Shown: piece by piece, positions 1 to 7,727 of the stretch
Layout: each line of letters starts with the position of its first letter
How positions within the stretch are numbered: the stretch's first letter is position 1
Assembly: GCA_963678275.1 (NCBI GenBank)
Contig: OY782765.1
Span: 3,534,001 to 3,598,000, forward strand
Origin: G963677445 sp963678275
Lineage (GTDB): Bacteria; Bacteroidota; Ignavibacteria; Ignavibacteriales; Melioribacteraceae
Direction: 5' to 3'
DNA: 64,000 bases
The notes under the pieces: model-generated
The model's input: only the letters and a program-made list of their open reading frames with translations
What the model was told of the DNA's origin: nothing
The model's database searches: none
Program-made: the position numbers and the translations under genes

Positions 1-2
1 TG

Positions 3-1190
3 ATCACATATGGCACATTATGCCTCGTCAGTTTCCTTGAACACTTTGCCGGAAATCCTTCCTATCGTCCCACATTCAAATCAAAATGGTACCTCTCATT
101 GCTTGGCGCCCTGGCATGTTTTATTATGATGTTCCAGATGGCTCCTCTCTATGCCATACTCTCAGTATTCGCGATTGTAATCCTTTACCTGAGCATCCGA
201 AGGGGCCACTCCGATGTTGATGACCTTTCAGCAATGATAAAGGGAGTGCTTTTCCAGCTTACACGACAGCTTCAGGTGCTTATCCAGAGGCGGCAGACTT
301 CAATGCAGGGTTCCAACTGGCGCCCCTCAATTATCGCTGTCTCTTCAAGCTCTCTTACCCGTCTGGCTCCATTCGACCTGGTCAGATGGATTTCCAGGCA
401 TTACGGCTTCGGAAGTTTTATACATTATATCCAGGGATTCCTCAACAGTGAAACCAATAAAAAAGCCAGAATAAATCTGGAAAGACTTATTGAAATGGGG
501 GCGCAGGCAAACGCGAGCATCTATGTGGACACTATAATCTCGCCAAGTTTTAAAACCGCCGTCGCCCAGATCGTTCAGATTCCGGGAATTTCAGGTATGG
601 ATAACAACAGCGTTCTTTTTGAATTCCACCAGGATGAACCTGAAAATATTCCTGAAATAATTGAAGGATGTCTTTTTGCTGATTATGTCGATTTTAACAT
701 GATGGTGCTGAGATCCTCCGACAGACATTTTGGTTATAAACGCCGGATTCATGTATGGATAACTACCGGTGATTACCGTAATGCCAATCTTATGATTCTG
801 CTTTCATATATTATGGCCGGACATCCTGAATGGAAAGGCTGCGAAATAGAACTTTGCTGCGCCTTTGAAGAAAAGGAAATGGCGGCTGAGATCAAAAATC
901 TGAATGAACTGATCGATAAAGGGAGAATACCAATTTCACATAAAAATGTGCGCAAACTTGTATGGAAAAAGGAAGAAAAAACCTACGATCAGCTTGTCTG
1001 CGAAAATTCAGCGCTGGCCGACCTGGTAATGATGGGCTTTTCATTATCAAAACTCGCGGAAGAAAATGGGGAATTCTTTAAGGGATTCAGCGCCATTAAA
1101 GATATACTGTTCGTAAGAGCCGATCAGAGAATAGCTATCAGCGAATCGGGCAAAGAAATACCTGAACCATCAACGTCGGAGGAAAAATAA
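3..1190 (+). CDS. SLC12-type cation-chloride cotransporter/amino acid permease, C-terminal part (5' truncated by window)
   Basis: The reading frame is open from base 3, so the gene starts before the window; an internal TTG at 99 is not the real start. The visible N-terminus (NPSYRPTFKSKWYLSLLGAL) and two adjacent hydrophobic helices match the last membrane helices of the SLC12/Na-K-Cl cotransporter family. They are followed by about 320 residues of soluble C-terminal domain, which in this family regulates transport. The family moves cations with chloride or amino acids across the inner membrane. No neighbour on the same strand follows: the next gene is convergent. Substrate cannot be read from this part. 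Confidence 0.85.
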   Translation: MTYGTLCLVSFLEHFAGNPSYRPTFKSKWYLSLLGALACFIMMFQMAPLYAILSVFAIVILYLSIRRGHSDVDDLSAMIKGVLFQLTRQLQVLIQRRQTSMQGSNWRPSIIAVSSSSLTRLAPFDLVRWISRHYGFGSFIHYIQGFLNSETNKKARINLERLIEMGAQANASIYVDTIISPSFKTAVAQIVQIPGISGMDNNSVLFEFHQDEPENIPEIIEGCLFADYVDFNMMVLRSSDRHFGYKRRIHVWITTGDYRNANLMILLSYIMAGHPEWKGCEIELCCAFEEKEMAAEIKNLNELIDKGRIPISHKNVRKLVWKKEEKTYDQLVCENSALADLVMMGFSLSKLAEENGEFFKGFSAIKDILFVRADQRIAISESGKEIPEPSTSEEK

Positions 1191-1228
1191 CAGAGTCGCG
1201 CAAATTTTAAATCATTAAGTTTACCCCC

Positions 1229-1264
1229 CTCCCGGGGAATATAATTCTGCTGTTTTCCCGGGAG
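1229..1264. terminator. Terminator-like hairpin between convergent genes
   Basis: CTCCCGGG (1229-1236) pairs with CCCGGGAG (1257-1264), with an additional AA/TT inside. It lies between the convergent cotransporter and methyltransferase genes. There is no clear T-tract on either side, so strength is uncertain. Confidence 0.5.
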
Positions 1265-1295
1265 CAGGGAATTTAATAATAAAGGGGATGCCGGA

Positions 1296-2306
1296 CTACT
1301 CGGAAATTGACAGCAACATTCCGGAATATTCACTAAAGACGGGGAAAATTTCATCCGGCTGAAACCCCCCGTTGAAAAACAGTTGATCAAATTCCTTCCG
1401 GGTTCTTTCTTTACCGCCTGACATAACCATCATTTCAAGGTCCATCAGTTTGGATATTGAAAAAGAGCCGTCATCCGGAACTATCATTTCAATTACAAGC
1501 AGCCTGCTATTCCCGTTCATTACCTTTCTGATATTCCGCAGAATTATACCGCATTCTTTTTCATCCCAGTCGTGGAGTATATTGCATAATATATAAATGT
1601 CTCCACCTTCAGGAACAGATTTGAAAAAATCACATTCCGCAAATTTTATTCTTTCTGACGTTCCAGTTATCGGAAACTTTTTTTTCGCTTCCATTATTAT
1701 ACCGGGCAATTCGGCCAGGATATATTCCTTATCGGGATATTTTTCCCTTATAGCAGATATCAGCAGTCCTGTTCCGCCGCCGATATCAACGATTGTATTA
1801 AATCTGCCGAAATCAAAACTGTCGGCTAATGCATTTGCGATGGGGGCCGCTTTCATACTATTCGCGGCGTTAAATATTTTAGCCGCGCCGGGATTTTCCG
1901 AAAGCCATTCAGGTAATGTTTTTTTATAAGCTGACTCAAAACCCGGCTTTCCATTTCTCAACTGATCTGTAAAATTCATCCAGGCCATGTCGCTCCATTC
2001 GGAGTTAAATAAAATCGCGGCGGGTCCCATCTTATCCGGGCAAAGAAGACTTCCCAAAGGGGTGAGCGAATAAATCTCTTTTCCTATCGGCTCAACAATA
2101 TCCAACGCGGTAAGAACGCGCATAAGCCGTTTAAGTAATTCCGGTTTAGAGCCGGTTTTCTCCGCAATTTCTTCCGGAGAGAGGTTTTTCGCTTTAAGAT
2201 GATCGACTATCCCCAGCTCCGCGGCGGCAAATAAAGGTTTACTGATCCATTTTGCGGTTATCATCTGCATAATACGAACATCATTGGATTCTTGTTGTTT
2301 TCCCAT
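1296..2306 (-). CDS. SAM-dependent O-methyltransferase (acetylserotonin/hydroxyneurosporene O-methyltransferase type)
   Basis: A 336-aa protein with the two-part architecture of the Methyltransf_2 family. Residues ~10-95 form a winged-helix dimerisation domain (ITAKWISKPLFAAAELGIVD, then an HTH-like MRVLTALDIVE). Residues ~165-335 form a Rossmann catalytic domain with SAM motif I VDIGGGTGLL and the typical LHDWDEKEC segment, whose His is the family's catalytic base. The likely reaction is methylation of a hydroxyl group on a small aromatic or polyketide-like substrate; the substrate is not predictable. The gene is monocistronic and convergent with the upstream cotransporter. Confidence 0.85.
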   Translation of the reverse strand: MGKQQESNDVRIMQMITAKWISKPLFAAAELGIVDHLKAKNLSPEEIAEKTGSKPELLKRLMRVLTALDIVEPIGKEIYSLTPLGSLLCPDKMGPAAILFNSEWSDMAWMNFTDQLRNGKPGFESAYKKTLPEWLSENPGAAKIFNAANSMKAAPIANALADSFDFGRFNTIVDIGGGTGLLISAIREKYPDKEYILAELPGIIMEAKKKFPITGTSERIKFAECDFFKSVPEGGDIYILCNILHDWDEKECGIILRNIRKVMNGNSRLLVIEMIVPDDGSFSISKLMDLEMMVMSGGKERTRKEFDQLFFNGGFQPDEIFPVFSEYSGMLLSISE

Positions 2307-2534
2307 TTTAATACTCCAATTTTTTTTATACGATTGATTTAAAAAAATATTTTGGGGGAATAATAAGGATATGATAAGCAGAGGGATATTATTTTGAGGC
2401 GTTATTGAGGTAATATTCCGGGTGGGTAAATTGAAAGGATAAACTAAATATATTCAATTTATTGAGTAAAATCAATTTAGCGATATCTCTTCGATTATTA
2501 TAATGTAGAAGGGCTATAGTCTTATTAAAAATCT

Positions 2535-2569
2535 CAAAAAATATATCCCCTCCCGATCCAGGAGGGGAT
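2535..2569 (-). terminator. Rho-independent terminator of the arsR operon
   Basis: On the minus strand ATCCCCTCC (complement of 2561-2569) pairs with GGAGGGGAT (complement of 2545-2553) over a 7-nt loop. A short AT stretch and a T-tract follow (complement of 2535-2544). It sits just past the membrane-protein stop at 2577. Confidence 0.75.
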
Positions 2570-2576
2570 TTGTTTA

Positions 2577-2954
2577 TTAATCAGATTCGGTTTGGACGTT
2601 TTTGTTATTTCGTAATGCCATCAATATTATTACCAGCATGGCAATGGAAAAACCTTCGAAGGTAAAGAAAGCCGGTATTCTTTCATTTACCAGTTTTTCC
2701 CAGCCAAGTCGTTTTAGCATTATTATGGGAGTTATGATAATTTCAATTACAAGGATAACCGCGGCTATCCGGTAATATAATATCTTTTTCTCAAAAATCC
2801 CCGCGGTTGAAAAAAACAGGGGAACCATACCAAAAAGAACAGAGGAAAATATTGCCCGGGGAGCGCAGACCATATCCGCCTGAAGATAAAAATAAAAAAC
2901 CAGCGGTCCGGACATCGCCAGGAGCATTAATAAATACAACCGGTTTTTATTCAT
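2577..2954 (-). CDS. Small four-helix membrane protein in arsR operon
   Basis: I do not recognise a named family. From the ATG at 2954 (MNKNRLYLLMLLAM) the protein is 125 aa with four hydrophobic segments, so it is an integral inner-membrane protein. A longer start at 3068 would add a 38-residue basic extension but has no ribosome site. The start at 2954 lies inside ATGAATAA, so its ATG overlaps the stop of the upstream 44-aa Cys-rich reading frame, a classic translational-coupling arrangement. Position in an arsR operon suggests a role in metal or arsenic stress, which is inference only. Confidence 0.6.
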   Translation of the reverse strand: MNKNRLYLLMLLAMSGPLVFYFYLQADMVCAPRAIFSSVLFGMVPLFFSTAGIFEKKILYYRIAAVILVIEIIITPIIMLKRLGWEKLVNERIPAFFTFEGFSIAMLVIILMALRNNKNVQTESD

Positions 2955-3081
2955 TTTCTTTTCCCTTATTATTTTTTTCGCGGCATTTTTTCTGTTCATT
3001 TTTGTGCCCGCCCCGTTCATGTCGTGGATGGCAGCATTCTTCATTTCTTCTTTGTTTCTTTCTTTCATTACAACAACACAT
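2947..3081 (-). CDS. 44-aa Cys/His/Lys-rich peptide, candidate metal-binding protein
   Basis: This short frame starts at ATG 3081, 7 nt downstream of a strong AAGGAG, and stops in TAA overlapping the start of the next gene. The product begins MCCCNERKKQ, contains a second CC pair followed by HPRHERGGH, and one later Cys (six Cys and three His in 44 residues). That composition suggests a soluble thiol/imidazole metal ligand peptide. It lies 77 nt downstream of an ArsR-family repressor. It competes in another frame with an N-terminal extension of the membrane protein; the ribosome-site evidence favours this frame. No family is recognised. Confidence 0.5.
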   Translation of the reverse strand: MCCCNERKKQRRNEECCHPRHERGGHKNEQKKCREKNNKGKENE

Positions 3082-3158
3082 TTAGTTTCTCCTTATTTTG
3101 TTTATTAGCAATAACTGATAGATTAATAAGCATATACTTATATATTGGGCAAAATTTT

Positions 3159-3440
3159 TTAGAGGAAATCCTCACCGAAATTTTCTTTTATCCCTTCGCG
3201 GAATTGCTCAAGCCTTTTTTTATTTATACTGTAATGAATGATCGAACCATAACGATCATTATGGACAAGCCCTGCTTCCTTCAGAACAGCCAGATGCTGT
3301 GAAACCGCTGATTGCGAAATATCCAGCTTCCGGGTAATAGCGTTCACACAGAGGGTCTGATCTTTTATCAGCTTCACTATCTTCAGCCGCGATTCAACCG
3401 AGAGGGCTTTGAATATTTTTACAAGTTCAGTTTCATTCAT
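3159..3440 (-). CDS. ArsR/SmtB-family transcriptional repressor
   Basis: A 93-aa winged-helix protein of the usual ArsR length. The sequence runs IFKALSVESRLKIVKLI, then recognition helix SQSAVSQHLAVLKEAGLV and a beta-wing (RYGSIIHYSI). A Cys in DQTLCVNAI sits at the position of the ELCVCDL metal-box motif of canonical ArsR, but the second Cys of that box is absent, so the inducer may be a different metal or not a metal. It probably controls its own operon (44-aa Cys-rich peptide and membrane protein downstream) through the dyad at 3464-3481. Confidence 0.85.
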   Translation of the reverse strand: MNETELVKIFKALSVESRLKIVKLIKDQTLCVNAITRKLDISQSAVSQHLAVLKEAGLVHNDRYGSIIHYSINKKRLEQFREGIKENFGEDFL

Positions 3441-3463
3441 AAATTAGTATGCTCTGATATTAT

Positions 3464-3481
3464 TATTAGTATTCACTAATA
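3464..3481. promoter_or_regulatory. Putative ArsR operator dyad
   Basis: TATTAGT-ATTC-ACTAATA is a perfect 7-bp inverted repeat located 24-41 nt upstream of the arsR start, where the promoter should be. A half-site-like ATTAGTAT occurs at 3443-3450. AT-rich dyads of this kind are typical of ArsR autoregulation. Confidence 0.5.
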
Positions 3482-4005
3482 TAGCGTATTCCATTTTATT
3501 TGTCAATAAAATACCATGCGCCCGCTCCCCAGGCCGGCAACTTTATAAACCTGAATAATCCCTATGAAGTAAAAGTTAGCGCAAAAAGGCAAAACTTCAT
3601 TTGATGAGTATACTTTGTCTGCCCTGCGCGAAAGGCTACCTGGCAGGACTTGTCGCTGATTTTGAAATCACAAAAACAAGAACTGCTGTTTTTTTTGACT
3701 GAGCGCTCTTCACTTTTCAATTCTGACTCTGCCATTATAGGATTTTGAATAGAGGTCCGATTATTGAAATCAAAAATTCGTAAAGTGATTTACCTCCACT
3801 TCCGAAAAACTGGAATATTGAAATATGGGAGATTGAGTGAAAAGAATAAATTAGGCTCTTATCACCACACTAACGCCAACATGTTGAGGATAATCCAGGG
3901 AGCAAAATTTGTCAAAAAGCCCGCTAATAACATGTTGCCGATAATCAGGCCGCGATTCAAAATCCATAAGCTGAAAGAGTCAGAAAAAGAAAAGTTATCG
4001 GTTAG

Positions 4006-4166
4006 CTCAAGGATAGTCCTCCCCCGTCTTCAAAGAAAAACACTTTGAATCCACCCCCTCCGAAGGGGGATATTTATCGACAAATCCAAGTAATCAGAAT
4101 GTCCCCCTCCGGAGGGGGTGGCCCCGATGTGTTTTTCGTCGGGGACGGGGGAGGATTCACCTCGAG
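4006..4166. repeat. Three-armed cloverleaf repeat, copy 1
   Basis: Outer stem 4006-4028 pairs with 4144-4166 (core TCCTCCCCCGTC/GACGGGGGAGGA). Inside are three hairpins: TTCAAAG/CTTTGAA (4029-4035/4043-4049); CCACCCCCTCC.AAGGGGGA paired with 4101-4121; and CCCCGA/TCGGGG (4122-4127/4139-4144). The second copy at 52534-52686 has the same plan but different arm sequences. Confidence 0.8.
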
Positions 4167-4220
4167 TAATCACAAAACTTTTACCTGGCATTAAACTTTC
4201 AACTTGTTGATAAATTTCTT

Positions 4221-4256
4221 ACCAATTTGCGTAGAGTTTAACTTCTTATGGAATAA
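4221..4256 (+). repeat. Dispersed motif R1, divergent copy a
   Basis: Matches the consensus TTTGCGTAGAATTTAACTCC followed by TTACGGAATAAT, with several changes. Ten copies lie in the window, all between genes. Confidence 0.6.
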
Positions 4257-4313
4257 ATAGTTTTCCCCGATAGGGTGTTTTCCACAGGCTCTGCCTGGGG
4301 AAAAATTAGGCGA

Positions 4314-4517
4314 CTTAACAATAATATTCTTGCTTTTTATGGCAGAATATTGAATTGATTTAAATAGTCATACTCGTACTCATGGCACATCCCTCTGGGA
4401 GCGAAGCGGTACTCGTTATCGTACTCGAAAAATTCGCCATAGAAAAAAGCCGAGGACGATTACGAGAACGAGAACGTTTTTTTTCTGAATTTCTTTTTGG
4501 TTCTGGCTTTGCCAGCT
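4314..4517 (+). repeat. Long dispersed repeat, left arm of a 56-kb inverted pair
   Basis: This ~204-bp sequence (from CTTAACAATAATATTCTTGC to GGTTCTGGCTTTGCCAGC) recurs almost identically in inverted orientation at 60819-61157. The right copy carries an extra ~135-bp module containing motif R1. Confidence 0.85.
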
Positions 4518-4523
4518 TAGTAT

Positions 4524-4895
4524 TCAAAGAAATATTATAATTAAAAAGTATACCACCGCCGCAAAAACGGATAAATACCCCGTCATCATATGCGCTATTT
4601 TCATTTGAGCCGGCATCTCCTTTTTTGCGCTGATCAAACCTCCCGAAATCATAGAAAGAAAAATCAGGACCATCGTAAAAAGAGCGGGTATTACGGCTGA
4701 CAAAACCGACCAGGGATTTTCCGGCCTTAGAAAAATCAAAATCACCATAACGAGAGAAATTACAGCCGCGAATTTATGCAAATTAAAATGGAAGGCGTTA
4801 TATGGTTTACCTGCGTTTCTCATTTTAATTCCGGTTAATATGATTAGCCCAAGCATAATCAGCGCCGCGAGCCGGAAATAATTTTCAGTATTCAT
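4524..4895 (-). CDS. Four-helix membrane protein of unknown function
   Basis: A 123-aa protein made of four hydrophobic helices with short loops and no signal peptide. Two membrane-face histidines, in FHFNLHKF at the start of helix 2 and in KIAHMMTGYL at helix 4, recall small b-type cytochrome-like or DUF4405-like bundles, but no haem motif is certain. The gene stands alone: downstream is the gene-free repeat region, upstream is the 2.8-kb repeat mosaic. Function unassigned. Confidence 0.6.
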   Translation of the reverse strand: MNTENYFRLAALIMLGLIILTGIKMRNAGKPYNAFHFNLHKFAAVISLVMVILIFLRPENPWSVLSAVIPALFTMVLIFLSMISGGLISAKKEMPAQMKIAHMMTGYLSVFAAVVYFLIIIFL

Positions 4896-5570
4896 TCTGC
4901 CATGTGTATAGTTATAAAATATAAAAATATAATAAATAAGGATGGAATTCTATTTTGACGATAGAAATTATTTGTTAATTTTTCGGCGGAGGCCATTCAA
5001 AAATTAACATTATCAATATTTACAAATTAACCGATCTGGGAATTTTCCTGTTTCGAACTAAAGAAAACAGAATCCCTTCCAAAAATCAGGTCACCTAATT
5101 CAGTCCGTTAAAAGAATTTAAATTCTCATTCGTTGACATCCTCTGACGTAATGATTACACAGAAATTCAAGGTTATCATGTTACATCTTTTATATACTTT
5201 ATAAAATAAACTGACCAAGTCCGAAAACAATTATGAATTACGTCCTTCACTGCGGATAAAAATGATGAATGACGAAATGGTTTTCTGGAATACTCTTTAA
5301 CCCGGATAGCAAAACGATTTGAATTCGATTGCATTTGGATTTTAACCGGCCATTTAAATCCTGTTGATCTTTTTATTCCTTCTGGTCCTGTGTTTAGTTT
5401 TTTCCGCCTTATTCAGCAAATCGCGATGGAAATGTTGCCCGTTTGGATAAAATTAATAAGGTTTAGTTTTGATGTGTAGTCACTTCTGCTACTAAGGTTA
5501 AAAAACAAATAATAAGGTTTCATTACAATCCTTTCATTCCTCATTTTTAATTCTAAATTCTAACCCCCGT

Positions 5571-5870
5571 CGCCGTCACCCAACCCGCTCATCATACTCT
5601 TACTCTGATTTTTTTCACCGATACCGAAAAATAATCATGTAATCCTTTAATCATGGTTCAGACAATGGCAGGATTAGATTTTGCACATTCTGCAATTTCC
5701 CTGCCAGCCGTTCTTTGGGCTAAAGCCATTTGGGGTTGTCGGGTTTTCCCGCAAATCTCCGGCCTGAAGGCGCGGAGTTATTTTAAATGTGAATTACTAT
5801 AATTGATTCCGACTACTGTGAAAATCATAATCGTATTCATAAACTGGCAAGCCAGAAACAATGAGGAATT
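5571..5870 (+). repeat. ~300-bp dispersed repeat, copy 1
   Basis: Near-identical to 6943-7249, from CCGTCGCCGTCACCCAACCC to the CTGGCAAGCCAG end. It includes the inverted words GGGCTAAAGCC and GGCCTGAAGGC. A third, 5'-only fragment lies near 7520-7585. Confidence 0.8.
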
Positions 5871-6020
5871 ACGAATTAGGAATTACGAATTAGGAATTGA
5901 CTAACCCAGGTATTACCAATTATATATCATTCCGGTTTTTTGCGTCTTTTGCGAAAAGAACATCCAGAGGCAGGCAGGCCGGAATCTAATGCCAAATTTT
6001 ACTGGCAATCAGATAAAAAC

Positions 6021-6060
6021 TTTTCCATTTTGCGTAGAATTTAACTCCTTATGGAATAAT
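6021..6060 (+). repeat. Dispersed motif R1, copy b
   Basis: Good match to the R1 consensus, with CTCCTTATGGAATAAT at its 3' end. A CTGGCAAACCAG word follows directly. Confidence 0.8.
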
Positions 6061-6874
6061 TATAATCTGGCAAACCAGAAACACTGAACCTGTCCGGTAG
6101 CTGAGCGGAGTCGAAGCTACCGCCGCTGGTTTCGACTCCGCTCAACCACCGGCTTATGTTGTCTTAAAATATCCTGACCATCATTCTGATCCTGGTAATC
6201 CTGTTTTTTCTGCGTCCATCAGCGAAATCCGCGAGGAACAATGCCCGGTAAAAAAGGCAATAAGGTTGAAATTTTTGAGAGTTTACCATTGCTACTAAGG
6301 TTAAAAGATTAAAGAATAAGGTTCTTATCAACTTTCTCGTGGGATTTGGTGTTCTGGTGATTTTGTGGCCTTTTTCCCACCCAAATCCGCGTAATCAAAA
6401 AAATCTGCGGGAATAAAACTCCGGATGAATGAGGTTATAAGGTTTATTTTTAAGGGATTATCCCCGGCTACTAAGGAACCCCAATTTGGGAAAACACACA
6501 ATTTCAAAATTAACCACAACAATTTAAGTAATTACAATCTATCTAAAACTCTTCAAAGATGAGAGAGCGGAATCCCCTCCCCTTAAGATTTTAAGGGGAG
6601 GACGGGAGGGGTTTGATCTGCCTTGAGATGTCTGTAACCCGATGAGAAGTCAAAATATTCGTAAAAAAAATAACTGGCTTTTTCTCTCAAATATTTTCTT
6701 GTTGCCCGGAAGGTTAAAAAATCAAAAATCAGGTTTCTTCCTTTTCATAAATTCGTAATTCGTAATTTCTTTCGTGGCGTTTATCCCACCCAAATCTGCG
6801 AAATCCGCGTAATCAAAAAAATCAGCGGTCCTCTTTTCAATTATTCATTGTACATTATTAATTGTTAATTGAAA

Positions 6875-6915
6875 TTTTGCCATTTTGCGTAGAATTTAAC
6901 TGCTAACGGAATAAT
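6875..6915 (+). repeat. Dispersed motif R1, copy c
   Basis: TTTTGCCATTTTGCGTAGAA followed by TTTAACTGCTAACGGAATAAT; matches the R1 consensus. Confidence 0.8.
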
Positions 6916-6942
6916 CCCAACTCCCAGGATAAAATGAACAAC

Positions 6943-7249
6943 CCCGTCGCCGTCACCCAACCCGCTCATCATACTCTTACTCATATTTTTTAAGATTGAT
7001 GCCGAAAAATATTCATGTAATCCTTTTATCCTTCAATCATGGTTCAGACAATAACAGGATTAGATTTTCGCATATTGTTATTTCCCTGCCAGCCGTTCTT
7101 TGGGCTAAAGCCATTTGGGGTTGTCGGGTTTTCCCGCAAATCTCCGGCCTGAAGGCACGGAGTTATTTTAAATGTGAATTACTATATTTGATTCCGACTA
7201 CTGTGAAAATCATAATCCTAATCTTAATCGTAAACTGGCAGAGCCAGAA
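6943..7249 (+). repeat. ~300-bp dispersed repeat, copy 2
   Basis: Second copy of the 5571-5870 repeat, differing by scattered substitutions and small indels. It ends in CTGGCAGAGCCAG instead of CTGGCAAGCCAG, so the terminal stem is kept while the loop changes. Confidence 0.8.
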
Positions 7250-7426
7250 AAAAGTGGTTAGTGGAGAGTGAAGAGATAAGAACCTGTAATTTTTCTTTAA
7301 GATAACTTCAAAATCCCAAAAAAAGTCCCGTCAGGGACGACAGATAATAGCCCCGCAATTCATTGTGGGGAAATAAGTTAAGAGGTTGATCAAAAGTCCC
7401 GCCAGGGACGACAGAATTCCCCGGTA
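7230..7426 (+). repeat. ~195-bp dispersed repeat, copy 1 (stem-loops GTCCC-GTCA-GGGAC)
   Basis: Almost identical to 22618-22797. It contains GTCCCGTCAGGGAC, CCCCGCAATTCATTGTGGGG and GTCCCGCCAGGGAC, three small hairpins. An R1 copy follows at 7446 in the same relative place as in the second copy. Confidence 0.85.
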
Positions 7427-7445
7427 AATTGATGGTCAAATATAA

Positions 7446-7487
7446 TTTTGCCATTTTGCGTAGAATTTAACTCCTTACGGATTAATC
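7446..7487 (+). repeat. Dispersed motif R1, copy d
   Basis: TTTTGCCATTTTGCGTAGAA followed by TTTAACTCCTTACGGATTAAT; near-consensus copy. Confidence 0.8.
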
Positions 7488-7727
7488 GTAATCCCAACCC
7501 CCAAGACAAAATGGACAACCCCTTCGCTGTCACCCAACCTGGTCATCATACTCTTACTCATACTCCTACTCTTACTCTGATTTCTTCATTGACCAGAATT
7601 GTTAACAATTTTTTCATACACGGGCATTTGCGCTTCCCTGATTTTTTTGTTTCTTCCAACCAAACTAAATGTTATTTTAAAAGATTGCTTAGTTAACACA
7701 TATGTTTAATATTAAGAGTAAATCATC

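Larger units (their letters stand above)
3482..4523. other. Gene-free region with dispersed repeats
   Basis: I see no convincing gene. The stretch holds a three-armed cloverleaf repeat (4006-4166), a divergent copy of the ten-copy dispersed motif (4221-4256) and one arm of a long inverted repeat (4314-4517). The open frame at 3764-4048 runs into the cloverleaf and has no family resemblance. Confidence 0.6.
4896..7727. other. 2.8-kb repeat mosaic without supportable genes
   Basis: The stretch is built from fragments that recur elsewhere in the window. They include two ~300-bp copies (5571-5870, 6943-7249), R1 copies (6021, 6875, 7446), R2 fragments with GCTACTAAGGTTAAAA (5450, 6257, 6430), tandem GAATTACGAATTAG words (5865-5900), a segment shared with 61 kb (about 6064-6150) and a segment shared with 22.6 kb (7230-7426). 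Short open frames here follow the repeats and are not conserved between copies. Confidence 0.75.

Noticed and set aside
3764..4048. Open frame of 94 codons
   Set aside because: It has no ribosome site or family resemblance and runs into the cloverleaf repeat; the reading is not conserved in the second copy.
6996..7271. Open frame of 91 codons
   Set aside because: It lies inside the ~300-bp dispersed repeat; the sister copy at 5571-5870 breaks the frame.
7448..7696. Open frame of 82 codons
   Set aside because: Starts within R1 and reads through simple ACTCTTACTC-type repeats; no coding signal.
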